Shown: positions 34,662-43,497, numbered from the stretch's first letter. The stretch is 64,000 bases of DNA from Streptomyces chartreusis (GCF_008704715.1 NZ_CP023689.1:868001-932000), one strand, 5' to 3'. A program made the numbers and translations. The notes: generated by a model not told the origin, from the letters alone.

Positions 34662-35309
34662 ATGGCACTTCCGAACCATCGCGCACCGCTCGCCGAGCAG
34701 GTCGAGCAACTTCTGGCCACCGAGGGCCCGTTGCCCATCGTGGCGGCCGGCGACCCGGTGCTGCGGCGCCCCACCGAGCGCTTCGACGGTCAGCTGGACC
34801 CCGCGCTGCTGGCCCGCTTCGTGGAGGCCCTGCGCATCACGATGCACGCGGCGCCGGGCGTCGGCGTCGCCGCGCCGCAGGTGGGCGTGTCGCTGCGGAT
34901 CGCGGTGATCGAGGATCCGGCTCCGGTGCCGGAGGAGGTACGGCTGCTGCGCGGGCGGGTGCCGCAGCCGTTCCGGGTGCTGGTGAACCCGTCGTACGAA
35001 GGAGTCGGCGAGGGGCGTGCCGCGTTCTTCGAGGGCTGTCTGAGCGTCCCGGGCTATCAGGCGGTGGTCGCCCGGCACGCCGAGGTGCGGCTGACCTGCG
35101 AGGACGAGCACGGGCACGCCGTCGACGAGGTGTTCTCGGGGTGGCCCGCCCGCATCGTGCAGCACGAGACGGACCACCTCGACGGTGTGCTCTATCTGGA
35201 CCGGGCCGAACTTCGCTCGCTGTCGTCCAATCAGGCGATGGCGGAGTACTGGGCCCAGCCGGCTCCGGACGGGGCGGCCAGGGCCCTCGGCTTCACGCTG
35301 CCGGAGTGA
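34662..35309 (+). CDS. def: Peptide deformylase
   Basis: 215 aa with all three catalytic motifs: GVGVAAPQVG (motif 1), EGCLSVPG (motif 2, metal Cys) and QHETDHLDG (motif 3, metal His pair and catalytic Glu). It removes the formyl group from nascent proteins. ATG 34662 is chosen, with no clear ribosome site; GTG 34635 would add nine residues. Streptomycetes carry several deformylases, and this one is divergent from the PepSY gene, with no translation genes nearby, so it is probably an accessory copy. Confidence 0.94.
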   Translation: MALPNHRAPLAEQVEQLLATEGPLPIVAAGDPVLRRPTERFDGQLDPALLARFVEALRITMHAAPGVGVAAPQVGVSLRIAVIEDPAPVPEEVRLLRGRVPQPFRVLVNPSYEGVGEGRAAFFEGCLSVPGYQAVVARHAEVRLTCEDEHGHAVDEVFSGWPARIVQHETDHLDGVLYLDRAELRSLSSNQAMAEYWAQPAPDGAARALGFTLPE

Positions 35310-35333
35310 GCCCTGGCGTTCTCGGCGGGTGCG

Positions 35334-36767
35334 TCAGTTGTCGCGGTACGACTCCAGCAGCCGCAGCCACACCTCGCTGATCGTCGGATACGACGGGACC
35401 GCGTGCCAGAGCCTGCTGATCGGCACCTGGCCGGCGACCGCGATCGTCGCCGAGTGGATGAGCTCGCCGACGCCGGGGCCGACGAAGGTCACGCCGAGGA
35501 GGATCTCCCGCTCCAGGTCGACGACCATGCGGGCGCGGCCGCGGTAGTCGTCGCCGTACAGCGAGGCGCCCGCGACCGAGCCGAGGTCGTAGTCGACGGC
35601 GCGCACCCGGTGGCCGGCCTGCTCCGCCTCCGCCAGGGACAGACCGACGGCGGCGGCCTCCGGGTCGGTGAAGACGACCTGGGGGACCGCGGAGTGGTCG
35701 GCGGTGGCGGCGTGGGCGCTCCACGGGTCCGAGTCGAGCAGGGACACGCCGGAGGCGCGGGCGGCGATGGCCGCGCCCGCGATACGGGCCTGGTACTTGC
35801 CCTGGTGGGTGAGCAGCGCCCGGTGGTTCACGTCGCCGACCGCGTACAGCCACTCGCTGCCGGTGACGCGCAGGCTGTCATCGACCTCCAGCCACGAGCC
35901 GGGCTCCAGGCCGATCGTGTCCAGGCCGATGTCGTCGGTGCGCGGGGCACGGCCGGTGGCGAAGAGGATCTCGTCGGCCTCGATGCGGTCGCCGCTGTCG
36001 GTGACGGCCACGACGGTGCCGTTCTCCCTGGTCACCGAGGTGACCGAGGTGCCGGTGCGGACGTCCACGCCCGCCTCGGTGAGGGCCTCGGCGATCATTT
36101 CGCCGGCGAAGGGCTCCATCCGGTTCAGCAGGCCCTTGCCGCGCACGAGGAGCGTGACCTTCGAGCCGAGGGCGTGCCAGGCCGTGGCCATCTCGGTGGC
36201 GACCACTCCCCCGCCGATCACGATGAGCCGTCCGGGCACGGTCTGCGAACTGGTGGCCTCGCGGCTGGTCCAGGGCTTGATGTCGGCGAGTCCCGGCAGG
36301 TCGGGCAGGACGGCCCGGCTGCCGGTGGACACGGAGACGGCGTGCCGGGCGGTCAGGACGTGCCGGGCGCCGTCCGCGCCGGTCACCTCCACCGTCCGGG
36401 GTCCGGCGAGGCGGCCGTGGCCGCGGTAGAAGTCGGCGCCGATACCGGACAGCCACTGGATCTGACCGTCGTCGTTCCAGTTCCCGGTGAATGCGTTGCG
36501 CCGGGCGAGGACAGCGGCCGCGTCGAGCGGGCCCTGCACGGCCTGCGAGAGGCCCGGGAGGCGGCGTGCGTCGGCCTGGGCGAGACCGGGGCGTAGAAGG
36601 GCCTTGCTGGGCATGCAGGCCCAGTACGAGCATTCGCCGCCGACGAGCTCGCTCTCCACGACCGCGGTGGACAGACCGGCCGCACGGGTGCGGTCCGCGA
36701 CGTTCTCCCCCACAGGCCCTGCACCGAGCACCACGACGTCGTAAGCGATGGAATCCGTTTCCGTCAT
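35334..36767 (-). CDS. FAD-dependent pyridine nucleotide-disulfide oxidoreductase
   Basis: A 477-aa flavoprotein: FAD-binding VVLGAGPVGENVA at about 11-23, NAD(P)-binding IVIGGGVVATEMA near 180, second FAD motif LYAVGDVNHRALLTHQGKYQ near 300, and dimerisation domain after 350. The redox-active site is GGECSYWACMPSK with C-x4-C, as in LPD/glutathione-reductase enzymes, but with S-Y-W-A between the cysteines where others have L-N-V/I-G. The terminal His-Glu pair of this family is not evident. It is divergent from a thioredoxin gene with a SigR promoter, hinting at a thiol-redox role. Confidence 0.88.
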   Translation of the reverse strand: MTETDSIAYDVVVLGAGPVGENVADRTRAAGLSTAVVESELVGGECSYWACMPSKALLRPGLAQADARRLPGLSQAVQGPLDAAAVLARRNAFTGNWNDDGQIQWLSGIGADFYRGHGRLAGPRTVEVTGADGARHVLTARHAVSVSTGSRAVLPDLPGLADIKPWTSREATSSQTVPGRLIVIGGGVVATEMATAWHALGSKVTLLVRGKGLLNRMEPFAGEMIAEALTEAGVDVRTGTSVTSVTRENGTVVAVTDSGDRIEADEILFATGRAPRTDDIGLDTIGLEPGSWLEVDDSLRVTGSEWLYAVGDVNHRALLTHQGKYQARIAGAAIAARASGVSLLDSDPWSAHAATADHSAVPQVVFTDPEAAAVGLSLAEAEQAGHRVRAVDYDLGSVAGASLYGDDYRGRARMVVDLEREILLGVTFVGPGVGELIHSATIAVAGQVPISRLWHAVPSYPTISEVWLRLLESYRDN

Positions 36768-36817
36768 GGGCTCAGTCTTACGGGTGGTGTGCGGCGTGGC
36801 CACACGGGTACGCGCGC

Positions 36818-36843
36818 GGAATACGTGACCGTACGGTCGTGTT
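36818..36843 (+). promoter_or_regulatory. SigR-type promoter GGAAT-N18-GTT, thioredoxin gene
   Basis: GGAAT (36818-36822) and GTT (36841-36843) are separated by exactly 18 bases, the full SigR consensus. Transcription would begin near 36850, leaving a 40-base leader with GGAAGAGGG before ATG 36890. Thioredoxins are established SigR targets in S. coelicolor (trxBA, trxC). Confidence 0.85.
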
Positions 36844-36889
36844 GTCGCCGACGGCTTCGCCCCCGACACCAGGAAGAGGGAAATACGCC

Positions 36890-37276
36890 ATGAGCAGCAC
36901 CGTGGAGCTCACCAAGGAGAACTTCGACGAGACGGTCACGGACAACGAGTTCGTCCTGATCGACTTCTGGGCGTCCTGGTGCGGGCCCTGCCGTCAGTTC
37001 GCCCCCGTCTACGAGAAGGCGGCCGAGGAGAACCCGGACCTTGTGTTCGGCAAGGTCGACACCGAGGCGCAGCCCGAGCTGGCCGCCGCCTTCGGTATCC
37101 AGTCGATCCCGACGCTGATGATCGTGCGTGACCGGGTCGCCGTGTTCGCGCAGCCGGGTGCCCTGCCCGAGGCCGCGCTCACGGACGTCATCGGGCAGGC
37201 CCGCAAGCTCGACATGGACGAGGTCCGCAAGGCCGTCGCCGCCCAGGAGGCGCAGGCGGAGCAGGACGGCCAGTAG
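36890..37276 (+). CDS. Thioredoxin
   Basis: A 128-aa thioredoxin with active site WASWCGPCRQ at about 27-36 and cis-proline loop IQSIPTLMI near 74-82. A 20-residue charged tail (RKAVAAQEAQAEQDG) is longer than in E. coli TrxA. The SigR promoter and the neighbouring reductase make it a likely counterpart of S. coelicolor trxC; that identification is by context. It reduces disulfides in cytosolic proteins during thiol stress. Confidence 0.95.
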   Translation: MSSTVELTKENFDETVTDNEFVLIDFWASWCGPCRQFAPVYEKAAEENPDLVFGKVDTEAQPELAAAFGIQSIPTLMIVRDRVAVFAQPGALPEAALTDVIGQARKLDMDEVRKAVAAQEAQAEQDGQ

Positions 37277-37321
37277 GGACCGCGGGGACCGGATCCGGAA
37301 GGCGGCCTCCAGGGGCCGGGC

Positions 37322-38758
37322 CTAGAAGGGGTACGGCGCCACGTCGCCGCGCACCGTCGTCCAGCGCACGTCGGTGAACGCCTCCAGGTTGGCCTCGCCA
37401 CCGAACCGGGCGCCGGTCCCGGAGGCGGCGACGCCTCCGAAGGGGGCGACGGCTTCGTCGTTCACGGTCTGGTCGTTGATGTGCACGATGCCGGTCGGGA
37501 TCCGTTCGGCCAGGTCGAGGCCCCGGGCGGTGTCCCGGGTGACGATGCCAAGGGAGAGGCCGTAGGCACTCGCCGCCGCGAGGGCCGCGGCCTCGTCGGC
37601 TGTCGCGAAGGAACGGACCGGGGCGACCGGACCGAAGACCTCCTCGGCGTACGCGGGGGTCTCGTCGTCCGTCCCGGCGAGCACGGTCGGCCGGTAGAAG
37701 AGCTGCTCGTGGGTACCGCCCGCGGCCAGCTTGGCTCCCCTTGAGGTGCTGGCCTCGACCAGGCCGTGCACCTTGTTCAACTGGCCGGAGTCGATGAGCG
37801 GGCCCAGGTGGACCTCGGTGCGGTGCGGGTCGCCGACGGCGAGGGAGTCCGCCTTGGCGGCGAGCCTCTCGACGTACTCCTCGTACAGCGACCGGTGGAC
37901 GAGATGGCGGCCGGTCGTCATGCAGATCTGGCCCTGGTGGAAGAAGGAGCCCCAGGCGGCGGTGGAGATCACGGCGTCGAGGTCGGCGTCCTCCAGCACG
38001 ATCAGGGCCGAGTTGCCGCCGAGTTCCAGATGCGCCCGCTTGAGGTGGCGCCCTGCGGCCTCGCCGACGGCACGGCCCGCGGCCGTGGAGCCGGTGAAGG
38101 AGATGACCGGCACGCGCGGGTCCGCGACCAGCGCCTGGCCCGCCTCCGGGCCGCCCGGCAGCACATGCAGCAGCCCTTCCGGCAGACCGGCCTCCGCGAA
38201 GACCGCGGCGAGCGACAGTCCGCCGCAGATCGCCGTGCGCGGGTCCGGCTTCAGCACCACGGCGTTGCCGAGCGCGAGGGCCGGGGCGACGGAGCGGATG
38301 GAGAGGATCAGCGGGGCGTTGAACGGCGCGATCACGCCGACGACGCCGACGGGGACCCGGCGCGTGTACGACAGCCGGGGTGCCTCGCTGGGCAGGACCT
38401 GGCCGGCCGGGCGGGAGGCGAGAGCGGCGGCCTCGTAGCACTCCTGGGCGGCGACGTGCAGCTCGAAGTCGGCCTTGCCGGGGATGGATCCGGACTCCCG
38501 GACGAGCCATCCGCGCAGTTCGTCGGCGTGCGCGGTGAACAGGTCGCCGGCCTTGCGCAGCACCGCCGCCCTCCCGAAGTGCGGGACGCGGGCCCATTCC
38601 GTCTGTGCGGCTCGGCCGACCTGAGCCGCCGTGCCGACGTCCTCGGCGGTGGCCAGGGTGACGGTGCCGAGCCTGTCGCCCGTGGCGGGCTCGGTGACGG
38701 CGTACTCGCCTCCCGACAGGGAGGGGGACTGCCAGGTGCTGGGGTCGAGCAACGGCAT
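37322..38758 (-). CDS. Aldehyde dehydrogenase, benzaldehyde/vanillin dehydrogenase type
   Basis: A 478-aa ALDH. Catalytic Glu is in LELGGNSALIV, catalytic Cys in FFHQGQICMTTGR, and NAD-binding FTGSTAAGR is whole. The F-H-Q-G-Q-I-C-M context is typical of enzymes acting on aromatic aldehydes. ATG 38758 with GGAGAG upstream is preferred to a start seven codons earlier. It lies 30 bases after pobA on the same strand, so a 4-hydroxybenzaldehyde or vanillin to benzoate step feeding PobA is likely. Substrate preference is inferred from context. Confidence 0.9.
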   Translation of the reverse strand: MPLLDPSTWQSPSLSGGEYAVTEPATGDRLGTVTLATAEDVGTAAQVGRAAQTEWARVPHFGRAAVLRKAGDLFTAHADELRGWLVRESGSIPGKADFELHVAAQECYEAAALASRPAGQVLPSEAPRLSYTRRVPVGVVGVIAPFNAPLILSIRSVAPALALGNAVVLKPDPRTAICGGLSLAAVFAEAGLPEGLLHVLPGGPEAGQALVADPRVPVISFTGSTAAGRAVGEAAGRHLKRAHLELGGNSALIVLEDADLDAVISTAAWGSFFHQGQICMTTGRHLVHRSLYEEYVERLAAKADSLAVGDPHRTEVHLGPLIDSGQLNKVHGLVEASTSRGAKLAAGGTHEQLFYRPTVLAGTDDETPAYAEEVFGPVAPVRSFATADEAAALAAASAYGLSLGIVTRDTARGLDLAERIPTGIVHINDQTVNDEAVAPFGGVAASGTGARFGGEANLEAFTDVRWTTVRGDVAPYPF

Positions 38759-38788
38759 GGCGACTCTCCGTTCGATCACCGGCGGGAC

Positions 38789-39967
38789 TCACAACGGGAG
38801 CGGAAGTCCCGAGTAGTTCACCGCCAGTTCGGCGGCGGCGTGGCGGGATGCGGTGATCCGGCGCAGACGTGCGAGCTGCATCCGGTGGTCGAACGCATCC
38901 CCATCTGGTTGAGCGTGCAACATCCTAGTCATGTCGTCCGAGAACCGGGTGGCCTGCCACACCCGCTGGAGGCACAACTCCGAATACCTGTCGAGGAGTT
39001 GTGCGCTCCCCGTGCGGTGCAGCTCGATGAGGGCGCGGGCCAGCACCCGCACGTCGGACACGGCGAGGTTGAGGCCCTTGGCGCCCGTCGGCGGGACGAT
39101 GTGCGCGGCGTCCCCGGCGAGCAGCAGGCGACCGTGCCGCATCGGTTCGTGGACGTAACTGCGCATGGAGGTAACCGACTTGGCGGTGATGGGGCCGCGC
39201 TCCAGGGTCCAGTCGCCGTCGATCGCGAAGCGGGCGGCGAGCTCGTCCCAGATGCGTTCGTCGGGCCAGTCGTCGGGGGCGGTGCCGTTGGGGACCTGGA
39301 GGTAGAGCCGGGAGACGGTCGGTGAGCGCATGCTGTGCAGCGCGAAGCCTCGTTCACCGCGCGCGTAGATCAACTCGTCTCCGGAGGGGGCGACTTCGGC
39401 CATGACGCCGAGCCAGGAGTACGGGTACTCGTGCGCGTACGAGCGGCCGGCTCCGGCCGGGAAGGCGTCGCGGGCGATGCCGTGGAAGCCGTCGCAGCCG
39501 GCGATCCAGTCGCAGGTCAGGGTGTGCTCGCGGCCCTCGTGCACGAACCGCACGGCGGGCGTGGCGCTCTCCGGATCCTCCACGGCGATCGCCTCGGCCT
39601 CGAAGAACAACCGCGGCCCGTCGGCGAGTTGCAGGGCGACGAGGTCTTTCACGATCTCGGTCTGCGCGTAGATCGTCACCGTACGGCCGCCGGTCAGGGC
39701 CGGGAAGTCGATGTGGTGGCGTTCCCGGTCGAAGCGCAGCTCGATGCCCTGGTGCACCAGGCCCTCGGCCGTCAGCCGTTCGGCGGCGCCGGCCTCTCGC
39801 AGCGCGTCGACCGTGCCCTGCTCCAGCATGCCGGCCCGCTGGCGTGCCTCGACGTACTCGCGGGTCCTGGCCTCCAGGACCACGCAGTCGATGCCCGCGC
39901 GGTGCAGCAGCCGGGCCAGGAGCAGCCCTGCGGGGCCACCGCCGATGATGCCGACCGTCGTGCGCAT
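38789..39967 (-). CDS. pobA: 4-hydroxybenzoate 3-monooxygenase
   Basis: A 392-aa class A flavoprotein hydroxylase. It has GGGPAGLLLARLLHRAG (FAD dinucleotide fold), the DG motif in IAGCDGFHGIAR, and GDAAHIVPPTGAKGLNLAVSD (FAD ribityl motif), all closely matching PobA. It hydroxylates 4-hydroxybenzoate to protocatechuate with NAD(P)H and O2. It stands between the aldehyde dehydrogenase and the LacI-type regulator, all on the minus strand. No protocatechuate dioxygenase genes are in the window, so ring cleavage must be encoded elsewhere. Confidence 0.95.
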   Translation of the reverse strand: MRTTVGIIGGGPAGLLLARLLHRAGIDCVVLEARTREYVEARQRAGMLEQGTVDALREAGAAERLTAEGLVHQGIELRFDRERHHIDFPALTGGRTVTIYAQTEIVKDLVALQLADGPRLFFEAEAIAVEDPESATPAVRFVHEGREHTLTCDWIAGCDGFHGIARDAFPAGAGRSYAHEYPYSWLGVMAEVAPSGDELIYARGERGFALHSMRSPTVSRLYLQVPNGTAPDDWPDERIWDELAARFAIDGDWTLERGPITAKSVTSMRSYVHEPMRHGRLLLAGDAAHIVPPTGAKGLNLAVSDVRVLARALIELHRTGSAQLLDRYSELCLQRVWQATRFSDDMTRMLHAQPDGDAFDHRMQLARLRRITASRHAAAELAVNYSGLPLPL

Positions 39968-40066
39968 TCCACGCCTCCCTGAGTTCGACGGTACGTCGGC
40001 CGGGCCGATGAGGGCCTGCTGGAGACCGGGGCGCGGGCGGGATGCACCGGTCGGGGCCCTGCGGCC

Positions 40067-41113
40067 TCAGCTGGAGTCTCGGTGCACCACCGTCGCACCC
40101 AGCACCTTGTGCGTCCCGGGCGGGGTGCCGGGGTTGCGCACCGCACGGTCGACCAGCTCCGCGAGGTCACGGCCGGACGGCAGCTCGATGTGGACGGTGC
40201 TCAGCCTAGGCCGCAGCAGCCGGCCGAGCATCAGGTCGTCGGCGCCGATGACGGCGGTGTCGGCGGGGACGCGGACGCCCTCGTCCTGGAGGGCGCGCGT
40301 CAGCAGCATCGCGTACTCGTCGTTGTAGGCGAACACGGCGTCGAGGCCCAGGTCGCGCCAGCGGGCGGCGAGCCGTGCCGCGGACTCCTCCTCGTAGGCG
40401 AGGGGCAGCTCGGTGAGGGTGGCGTCGGTCCCGTACAGGGCGCGGCGCACGCCTTGCAGACGGGGCGCCGAGAAGGACTCCAGGCCCTCCTCCTCGGGCA
40501 CGACGACGCCGATACGGCGCCTGCCGCGGTCGTAGAGGTGACGGGCCGCGCAGTGGCCGACGGCCTCGTAGTCCATGAGCAGGGCGTGCGCCCCGTCGAC
40601 GGACTCGGGACCGAGGGTGACCACGGCCCGGGCGCCGGAGCGCTTGAGGACCGTCACGCCCTTCGGGCCGAGGCCGGCGCCCGACACCAGGACGGCGACG
40701 GGGCGCAGCTCGGCCCAGGCGCGGGCGGCCTCGTCACCGTGCAGACCGACGCTGCCGTGCTGGACGACGGTGTAGTCGAGGCGGCCGAGGGCCAGCTGGA
40801 GTTCGCTGAGGAAGCGGCTGTACAGGGAGCCGACGGTGAAGCTCGGTGCGGGCATCAGGACCATGCGGCTGTGCCCGGCGCGCAGGCTGCGGGCGGCGGC
40901 GTGCGGGACGTACCCGAGTTCCTTGGCGGCCTCGTGGACGCGGCGGCGGGTGGGCTCGCTGATGCGGACGGCACTGGTGTTGTTGAGGACGTAGGAGACG
41001 GTCGCGCGCGAGACGCCGGCCAGGCGGGCCACATCGGCGCTCGTGGGTACCGAGCGCTGTGCGGGGGAAGCGGGCGCGGGCGTTTTCGGTATCTGCACCA
41101 TGACGTACGGCAT
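40067..41113 (-). CDS. LacI family transcriptional regulator
   Basis: 348 aa. The LacI helix-turn-helix is at about 24-45 (SADVARLAGVSRATVSYVLNN) with hinge ARSLRAGHS, followed by a periplasmic-binding-protein-like ligand domain ending in VIGADDLMLGRLLRPRLSTVH. Start ATG 41113 or 41101. It precedes pobA by 99 bases on the same strand. It may control the aromatic genes, although LacI proteins more often respond to sugars; PobA is usually governed by IclR or AraC types. Its target is therefore open. Confidence 0.88.
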   Translation of the reverse strand: MPYVMVQIPKTPAPASPAQRSVPTSADVARLAGVSRATVSYVLNNTSAVRISEPTRRRVHEAAKELGYVPHAAARSLRAGHSRMVLMPAPSFTVGSLYSRFLSELQLALGRLDYTVVQHGSVGLHGDEAARAWAELRPVAVLVSGAGLGPKGVTVLKRSGARAVVTLGPESVDGAHALLMDYEAVGHCAARHLYDRGRRRIGVVVPEEEGLESFSAPRLQGVRRALYGTDATLTELPLAYEEESAARLAARWRDLGLDAVFAYNDEYAMLLTRALQDEGVRVPADTAVIGADDLMLGRLLRPRLSTVHIELPSGRDLAELVDRAVRNPGTPPGTHKVLGATVVHRDSS

Positions 41114-41192
41114 CTTTGCAGAACCTGTGCGCGCGGTTCCGATTAGGGTCCGCAGCCGCCCGGTTGACGTGTTCCGGAGACCCCCGGAACGT

Positions 41193-41849
41193 TCACACCT
41201 GTGCGCGTGTCACCCGGTCCACGAGGTCGAGCCAGCCCGTCTCCAGCCGGTCCATCGGCATACCGCACTGCCTGGTCAGGTGGTGTATCAGGGCGGGGTC
41301 GAGATACGCCAGCAGGGTCTGGGCGAGGAGGTCGCAGTCGGCCTCCGGCTGTATCTGCCGCAGCAGCACCGTCACGTGGGTGTGCAGTGCCGTGACCGAG
41401 GGGTGGCTGAAGCGGCGGGTCGGCTCGGGCTGGGCCGCCAGTTGCAGGTCCAGCTGCTCCGCCGAGCGGTAGAGCACCGCCACGCCGAACGCGCGCAGCC
41501 GGTCGGCCGGGGGCGCCCCGGGGCCCAGCGGCGGCGGTCCGCCGAGGAAGTCGCCCTGGAGCTTGCGCGCGGAGTGGTCCAGCAGCGCCGTCAGCAGGCC
41601 GGTGCGGTCGCCAAAGCGGCGGAAGACGGTCCCCTTGCCGACGCCGGCCGCGGCCGCCACCGCCTCCATGGTGACCCCGGCCGCGCCGTGCTCGGCGATC
41701 AGCTCGGAGGCGGCCTCCAGCAGCCGGGCGCGGTTGCGGGCCGCGTCGGCGCGCAGGCAGGGCTCGTCGGCGGCGGAACCGACCTCCAGCAACCGGGGCG
41801 TGCCGTCGGGCTCCTCGGGCTTCGGGAAGGGGGGCAGGGCGGCGGACAT
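41193..41849 (-). CDS. TetR family transcriptional regulator
   Basis: 218 aa. The TetR DNA-binding domain is at about 35-80 (RLLEAASELIAEHGAAGVTMEAVAAAAGVGKGTVFRRFGDR). The C-terminal ligand domain is typical in length. The start is taken at ATG 41849. It is divergent from an FMN reductase across two near-identical inverted operators (41876-41897 and 41912-41933), so it very likely represses both itself and the reductase. Confidence 0.92.
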   Translation of the reverse strand: MSAALPPFPKPEEPDGTPRLLEVGSAADEPCLRADAARNRARLLEAASELIAEHGAAGVTMEAVAAAAGVGKGTVFRRFGDRTGLLTALLDHSARKLQGDFLGGPPPLGPGAPPADRLRAFGVAVLYRSAEQLDLQLAAQPEPTRRFSHPSVTALHTHVTVLLRQIQPEADCDLLAQTLLAYLDPALIHHLTRQCGMPMDRLETGWLDLVDRVTRAQV

Positions 41850-41875
41850 GAAGCCAGCGTAAAGCATCGGGAATG

Positions 41876-41897
41876 AAACTGGACCGCGGTCCGCTTA
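41876..41897. promoter_or_regulatory. TetR operator, copy 1
   Basis: Centred on the perfect palindrome GGACCGCGGTCC (41881-41892). The 22-base window agrees at 20 of 22 places with the reverse complement of copy 2. Confidence 0.8.
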
Positions 41898-41911
41898 GGA
41901 TGCTAGAAACG

Positions 41912-41933
41912 TAAGCGGACCTCGGTCCGGTTT
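41912..41933. promoter_or_regulatory. TetR operator, copy 2
   Basis: Centred on GGACCTCGGTCC (41917-41928), one mismatch from a perfect palindrome, 36 bases from copy 1 in inverted orientation, and 36 bases upstream of the reductase start. Confidence 0.8.
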
Positions 41934-41968
41934 CGTAACGGCAGTGTTTCATCCCCCCTGGAGTTCGC

Positions 41969-42532
41969 ATGTCTGTTCGCATCCTCGCGCTCGTCGGCAG
42001 CCTTCGCGCCGGTTCGCACAACCGTCAGCTGGCCGAGGCGGCCGTCAAGCTCGCTCCCGAGGGCGCCGAGGTCGTGCTCTTCGAGGGCCTCGCCGACATC
42101 CCCTTCTACAACGAGGACATCGACGTCGAGGGCGGTGTCCCGGCCGCCGCCGCGAAGCTGCGTGAGGCCGCGCAGGCGTCCGACGCGTTCCTGCTCTTCT
42201 CCCCCGAGTACAACGGCACGATCCCGGCCGTCCTGAAGAACGCCATCGACTGGCTGTCCCGCCCGTACGGCTCCGGCGCCTTCGGCGGCAAGCCGGTCGC
42301 CGTGGTCGGCACCGCCTTCGGCCAGTTCGGCGGCGTGTGGGCGCAGGACGAGACCCGCAAGGCCGTGGGCATCGCCGGCGGCAAGGTGCTCGAGGACGTC
42401 AAGCTCTCCATCCCCGGCTCGGTCACCCGCTTCGCCGAGACCCACCCGGCCGACGACGCCGAGGTCGCTGCCCAGCTGACCGAGGTCATCGCGCGCGTCC
42501 ACGGCCACGCGGGCGAGGCGGTCGCCGCCTGA
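41969..42532 (+). CDS. NADPH-dependent FMN reductase
   Basis: A 187-aa flavodoxin-fold reductase: LVGSLRAGSHNRQLA is the FMN-phosphate loop and SPEYNGTIPAVLKNAIDWLSR the family signature. It reduces flavin or quinones with NADPH, in the cytosol. GGAG precedes the ATG. Probable control by the divergent TetR protein through the twin operators suggests induction by a quinone or aromatic ligand. A strong hairpin follows the stop. Confidence 0.94.
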   Translation: MSVRILALVGSLRAGSHNRQLAEAAVKLAPEGAEVVLFEGLADIPFYNEDIDVEGGVPAAAAKLREAAQASDAFLLFSPEYNGTIPAVLKNAIDWLSRPYGSGAFGGKPVAVVGTAFGQFGGVWAQDETRKAVGIAGGKVLEDVKLSIPGSVTRFAETHPADDAEVAAQLTEVIARVHGHAGEAVAA

Positions 42533-42552
42533 CCCCACCACGGGTCGTCACG

Positions 42553-42583
42553 AAGGGCCGGAGCCTGGCGCTCCGGCCCTTTT
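42553..42583 (+). terminator. Rho-independent terminator
   Basis: AAGGGCCGGAGC (42553-42564) pairs exactly with 42570-42581 around loop CTGGC, followed by T residues. It ends the FMN reductase transcript and, read backwards, the LysR transcript. Confidence 0.88.
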
Positions 42584-42591
42584 CCCGTGTC

Positions 42592-43497
42592 TCAGGCCAC
42601 CGCCTTCGGCGCCAGCTCGCGCAGTTCCGCCAGCGCGGCCGCGACCGCCGGGCGCTCGTGTCTGCCGCCCCGGGTGCAGGTCAGGAGCTTGCGGTGCGGG
42701 TTGCCCGTGCAGCGGACCCGGGTGATCGGCAGGTCCGGGGTCAGATGGGCGAGGCGCGGGATCAGGGCGACGCCGAGCCGGTGCGCGATGAGGTGGGCCA
42801 TGACATCCCACTCCATCGCGTGATGGACGATGTCCGGGGTGAATCCGGCCTCTCCGCACGCCGAGAGCACATGCGGGCGGCAGGGACTCTCCGGCACCGG
42901 AGCGATCCAGTCCTCGCGGGCCGCCTCCGCCAGGTCGACGCCGTCCCGTCCGGCGAGAGGGTGGTCCTCGTGGACGACGAGGTCGAACGGGTCGTCCAGG
43001 AGCGGCTGTTGGTCGAAGCGGGTGTCGCCGAGCGGCGGGTTGAAGATCGTCGCCTCGACGACGGCCAGGTCGGTCTCCCCTTCGAAGAGCAGGTCGAAGC
43101 TGGCCGGCACCTTCGTCTCCTGGATCCGGACACTCAGGCGCGGATGACGTGTGCGCAGCAGGGCCGCCATGGGCGCGAGCAACACCGACACGGCCAGCGG
43201 GAAACCGCTCACGCGCAACAGCCCCGCCGGCGCGCCATGGTCGGCCCGCAGATCCAGCTCGGCCTGCTCCCAGCGGGCCTGGATCGCGTCGGCGTGCGCC
43301 AGCAGGCTCTCGGCCGCCGAGGTGAGGCGCACGCCGCGGCCCTGCGGCTCCAGCAGGTCGACGCCGAGGTCGCGGGCCAGCTGACGGATCTGCTGGGAGG
43401 CGGCGGACGTCGTGAAGTGCAGGGCGCTGGCGGCCGCGGTGACCGTGCCGTAGTGGGCGACCGCCCTCAGTACATGCAGTCGGCGCAGGTCAATCAT
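42592..43497 (-). CDS. LysR family transcriptional regulator
   Basis: 301 aa with an N-terminal LysR helix-turn-helix (LRAVAHYGTVTAAASALHFTTSAASQQIRQL) and a substrate-binding domain (LLRVSGFPLAVSVLLAPMAALL). ATG 43497 gives the usual MIDLRRLHVLRAV start. It is divergent from the 75-aa zinc-ribbon-like gene at 43614, with about 115 bases between, but no clear T-N11-A dyad was recognised. The effector is unknown. Confidence 0.92.
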   Translation of the reverse strand: MIDLRRLHVLRAVAHYGTVTAAASALHFTTSAASQQIRQLARDLGVDLLEPQGRGVRLTSAAESLLAHADAIQARWEQAELDLRADHGAPAGLLRVSGFPLAVSVLLAPMAALLRTRHPRLSVRIQETKVPASFDLLFEGETDLAVVEATIFNPPLGDTRFDQQPLLDDPFDLVVHEDHPLAGRDGVDLAEAAREDWIAPVPESPCRPHVLSACGEAGFTPDIVHHAMEWDVMAHLIAHRLGVALIPRLAHLTPDLPITRVRCTGNPHRKLLTCTRGGRHERPAVAAALAELRELAPKAVA

